Assembly (NCBI GenBank): GCA_964384675.1
Contig: CAYLNK010000329.1
Span: 1 to 7,531, forward strand
Source of the DNA: CAYLNK01 sp964384675
GTDB taxonomy: Bacteria; Acidobacteriota; Thermoanaerobaculia; UBA5066
Direction: 5' to 3'
Length of the DNA stretch: 7,531 bases
Shown: piece after piece, positions 5,411 through 7,531 of the stretch
Position numbering within the stretch: position 1 is the stretch's first letter
Layout: every line of letters begins with the position of its first letter
The notes under the pieces: generated by a model
Database searches by the model: none
Told to the model about the DNA's origin: nothing
The model's input: the letters and a program-made list of their open reading frames with translations, nothing else
Program-made: the position numbers and the translations under genes

Positions 5411-6415
5411 ATGAACGAGCGCGAGCGCCGGAAGATGGACCTCTTCCTCGTCCGTTTCGTCGAGGCGATGACGGCCTGGAGCTGGTCGAAGAGGACGATC
5501 CCCTCCTACGAGCAGAACGTCCGCTTCTTCTTCGACTGGCTCGACGAGGAGACCGACGTGACGAGCCTGGGCCAGGTCTCGGCCGAGACCCTGGCGTCCT
5601 ACCAGATGGCCGTCCTTTCCGAGGAGAAGCGCTCGGGGGGCCATCTCTCGACCGGGACGCAGCACTCGCGCCTGGTCGTACTCAAGAGCTTCTTCCGCTT
5701 CCTGGCGCGGGAGGGCAAGCTCCTCACGAACCCAGCCGCGGGCCTCCAGCTCCCGAAGAAGCGGAAGCACCTTCCGCGGGCGTACCTGACGCCGAAGGAG
5801 GCGATCCGGCTCGCCGAGTCGATCGACACGAAGACTCCCGTGGGCCTGCGGGATCGAGCCATCGTCGAGGTCCTCTACGCCACCGGCATCCGCAACGCCG
5901 AGCTGCGCGCCCTGACGATCTCCGACTTCGACCCGGCGGAGGCGACGCTGACGGTACGCGCCGGCAAGGGCGGCAAGGACCGCATCGTCCCGCTCGGGCC
6001 GGTCGCCTCGGAGGTCGTCTCGGACTACGTCGCCCTGGCGAGACCGACGCTCACGAAGGCCAGCTCGTGGACGTGGCGCTCGAGAGAGGTCGGCGGGAGG
6101 CCTCGGAAGAGGCCGCCGAAGGGCGTGTCGAGCCTCTTCGTCTCACAGTGGGGCTTCCCGCTCCACGCGCCCGTCGTCATCGACATCGTCAAGAGGGCCG
6201 CGGCGCGCGCCGGGATCAGGAAGGCGATCTCCCCTCACCAGCTCCGGCACGCCTGCGCCACGCACATGCTCAAGGGCGGCGCCGACATCCGGCACATACA
6301 GAAGCTCCTAGGCCACGCCTCGCTTCAGACCACGCAGATCTACACGCACGTGGAGATCTCCGACCTCAAGGCCGTCCACCGGAGATTCCATCCGCGGGAG
6401 CGGGGTGCCCGCTGA
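5411..6415 (+). CDS. Tyrosine recombinase/integrase 1 (XerC/D-like)
   Basis: A 334-aa site-specific recombinase with an N-terminal SAM-like core-binding domain (about 10-105, with SYEQNVRFFFDWL and VLKSFFRFLAREG) and a C-terminal catalytic domain (about 123-325). The full catalytic set is present: R161 in ATGIRNAELR, K186 in GKGGKDR, H276 and R279 in PHQLRH, H302 in LGH and the nucleophile Y311 in QIYTHV. Length is typical for XerC/XerD-type proteins or slightly longer, owing to a basic Trp/Arg/Lys-rich insert at 216-238. It follows the repeat-containing spacer and is followed without gap by a second recombinase whose frame begins on this gene's stop (CTGA). A role in integration/excision of the element or dimer resolution is inferred; substrate sites are unknown. 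Confidence 0.92.
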   Translation: MNERERRKMDLFLVRFVEAMTAWSWSKRTIPSYEQNVRFFFDWLDEETDVTSLGQVSAETLASYQMAVLSEEKRSGGHLSTGTQHSRLVVLKSFFRFLAREGKLLTNPAAGLQLPKKRKHLPRAYLTPKEAIRLAESIDTKTPVGLRDRAIVEVLYATGIRNAELRALTISDFDPAEATLTVRAGKGGKDRIVPLGPVASEVVSDYVALARPTLTKASSWTWRSREVGGRPRKRPPKGVSSLFVSQWGFPLHAPVVIDIVKRAAARAGIRKAISPHQLRHACATHMLKGGADIRHIQKLLGHASLQTTQIYTHVEISDLKAVHRRFHPRERGAR

Positions 6416-7386
6416 CGCGCCCGAGCACGAACCCTCGCGCCCTCGTCGCCCGCTATCTGAGGGGCCTCTCCGCGGCCGGTCTGGCGCCTGCCACGCAGCG
6501 GCTTCAGCAGGACCACCTCCACGCCTTCCTCGGCTGGCTCGAGCGCCAGGGCATCCGGGATCTGCGTCGCGTCGTACCCGAGGACCTCCACGCGTATCGG
6601 CGCTTCGTCGAGACCTTCCGCTACCGCCGCGCCAAGGCGGAGAGCGCCCCATGGAAGTCGCTCGCGCCGAGGACCCGCTACGACAAGCTCGCGGCCGTCT
6701 GCCGCTTCTTGCGGTGGCTCGTCTCGGAGCGTTATCTCCTGGCCGATTCCGGGGCGTCGCTCGAGCTCGGCGTACGCCGACGCTTCCAGCCCGCGAACGT
6801 CCTCACCGAGGAGGAAGCGCGTCGACTGCTGGCGGCTCCCGACAGCTCGACTCCCATCGGCCGCCGCGACCGCGCCCTTCTCGAGCTTCTCTACTCGACC
6901 GGGCTGCGTCGGGCCGAGGTCGCGGCTCTCGACGTCGGCGACGTCGACTTCGTCGGCGGCTCCGTCTTCGTCAACCGCGGCAAGGGCGGCAAGAGCCGCC
7001 TCGTCCCGCTCGGCGAGAACGCGGCGGCCGCTCTACGGCTCTACGTCGACGCCGTCAGGCCGCGCTTCGCGATGAAGCCCGGCGTCCCCGCGCTCTTCCT
7101 CGCCGCTGCGCGTAACGGGCATTCCGGCAAGAGGCTCTCCGCCGCCTCAATCAGGATCCGCATCGCCCTTCACGCGAAGACGGCGGGGATCGAGCGGCCG
7201 GTCACGCCGCACGCGCTGCGGCACAGCCTCGCGACCCACCTTCTCCGCGCCGGCGCCGACGTCCGCCACGTCCAGGCGATCCTCGGCCACTCCCGCATCG
7301 ACACCACCGAGGTCTACACGCACCTCGTCCTCGGGGATCTCGCCAGGGCGCATGCTAGGAGCCACCCGAGAGGACGGAAGCGGTAG
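6412..7386 (+). CDS. Tyrosine recombinase/integrase 2, probable CTG start
   Basis: A 324-aa recombinase (counting from CTG at 6412) with a core-binding domain at about 7-110 (LVARYLRGLSAAGLAPATQR, then VCRFLRWLVSE) and a catalytic domain at about 128-315. Catalytic residues are R166 in STGLRRAEV, K191 in GKGGKSR, H267 and R270 in PHALRH, H293 in LGH and the nucleophile Y302 in EVYTHL. Homology starts right at the overlap with recombinase 1, yet this frame has no ATG, GTG or TTG there. The nearest upstream one is a GTG at 6067, deep inside recombinase 1, and the first in-frame ATG is at about 7071. CTG at 6412, in a CTGA overlap, is the best candidate, giving LTRPSTN where MTRPSTN would be expected. 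GGGAG (6396-6400) is a possible distant SD. Probably translated by coupling with recombinase 1. Confidence 0.85.
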   Translation: MTRPSTNPRALVARYLRGLSAAGLAPATQRLQQDHLHAFLGWLERQGIRDLRRVVPEDLHAYRRFVETFRYRRAKAESAPWKSLAPRTRYDKLAAVCRFLRWLVSERYLLADSGASLELGVRRRFQPANVLTEEEARRLLAAPDSSTPIGRRDRALLELLYSTGLRRAEVAALDVGDVDFVGGSVFVNRGKGGKSRLVPLGENAAAALRLYVDAVRPRFAMKPGVPALFLAAARNGHSGKRLSAASIRIRIALHAKTAGIERPVTPHALRHSLATHLLRAGADVRHVQAILGHSRIDTTEVYTHLVLGDLARAHARSHPRGRKR

Positions 7387-7401
7387 CATCGTCCGCGATG
7401 C
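7386..7401 (+). terminator. Small stem-loop after recombinase 2
   Basis: GCATCG (7386-7391) and CGATGC (7396-7401) pair around TCCG, starting on the last base of the stop codon. A pyrimidine-rich stretch follows, but with only short T runs, so this is at best a weak terminator. Confidence 0.3.
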
Positions 7402-7531
7402 CCTCTCTTCCTTTCGCTGCAAACCAGCTCCCCGAGCCGATGCCTCGACGCCGCTCCGCGGCACGAGCCCATGCCCGGGCCCGCTCCTATCGGGGTGGAA
7501 ACCGGCGCTGGCGCAATCTAAACCGCGCTCG
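7398..7531 (+). CDS. Doubtful partial open frame at right edge
   Basis: From an ATG at 7398 the frame stays open to the end of the window (44 complete codons), giving an Arg/Ala-rich peptide ending in WRNLNRA. There is no SD, no recognised motif and the composition is typical of chance frames in GC-rich DNA. I list it because a third gene after two recombinases would matter, but support is poor. Confidence 0.12.
   Translation, partial: MPSLPFAANQLPEPMPRRRSAARAHARARSYRGGNRRWRNLNRA

Noticed and set aside
1..7531. CRISPR array, tRNA or rRNA
   Set aside because: No evenly spaced repeat-spacer pattern, no cloverleaf with a recognisable T-arm and no rRNA signature seen; the only tandem repeats are the contiguous 10-bp units.

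Overview
This is a very GC-rich bacterial window, with codons dominated by C or G at third positions. The host is probably a high-GC soil or sediment lineage such as Acidobacteriota, Myxococcota or Planctomycetota; the sequence alone does not fix the phylum. The gene content is that of a compact integrative or plasmid-like mobile element (replication genes, site-specific recombinases, a repressor-like regulator and a cargo gene). No ribosomal or metabolic housekeeping genes are visible.

Layout. Positions 1-504 hold no convincing gene but are packed with inverted repeats. Positions 505-2215 are a leftward two-gene unit: an XRE/Cro-type HTH regulator followed 10 nt later by a TIR-domain protein of 429 aa, a candidate NAD-consuming anti-phage effector with uncharacterised flanking regions. 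Positions 2216-2327 are a divergent intergenic region containing an interrupted palindrome that looks like an operator. Positions 2328-5128 are a rightward replication unit: a DnaG-like primase (zinc finger plus TOPRIM) overlapping a P-loop AAA+ helicase-like protein with a C-terminal winged helix. Positions 5129-5410 are noncoding and carry four tandem 10-bp direct repeats (ACCTGGYSGR) that run into an 18-bp perfect palindrome, with a fifth copy downstream; this is iteron-like and could be a replication origin or a recombinase/partition site. Positions 5411-7386 encode two tandem tyrosine recombinases with complete catalytic residue sets. The last 145 bases hold a small stem-loop and at most a doubtful open frame.

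How the parts may work together (inference): the XRE protein would bind the divergent operator and control both its own TIR operon and the primase-helicase operon. The primase and helicase would start replication, possibly at the iteron-like array, and the paired recombinases would integrate and excise the element. The TIR protein would be a defence or element-protection cargo. Two junctions (primase/helicase, recombinase 1/recombinase 2) share the same design: the downstream frame begins in the -1 frame on an NTGA overlap (GTGA, CTGA). The first falls inside what is normally one continuous primase segment, and the second appears to need a CTG start. The element's ends cannot be fixed from this window.
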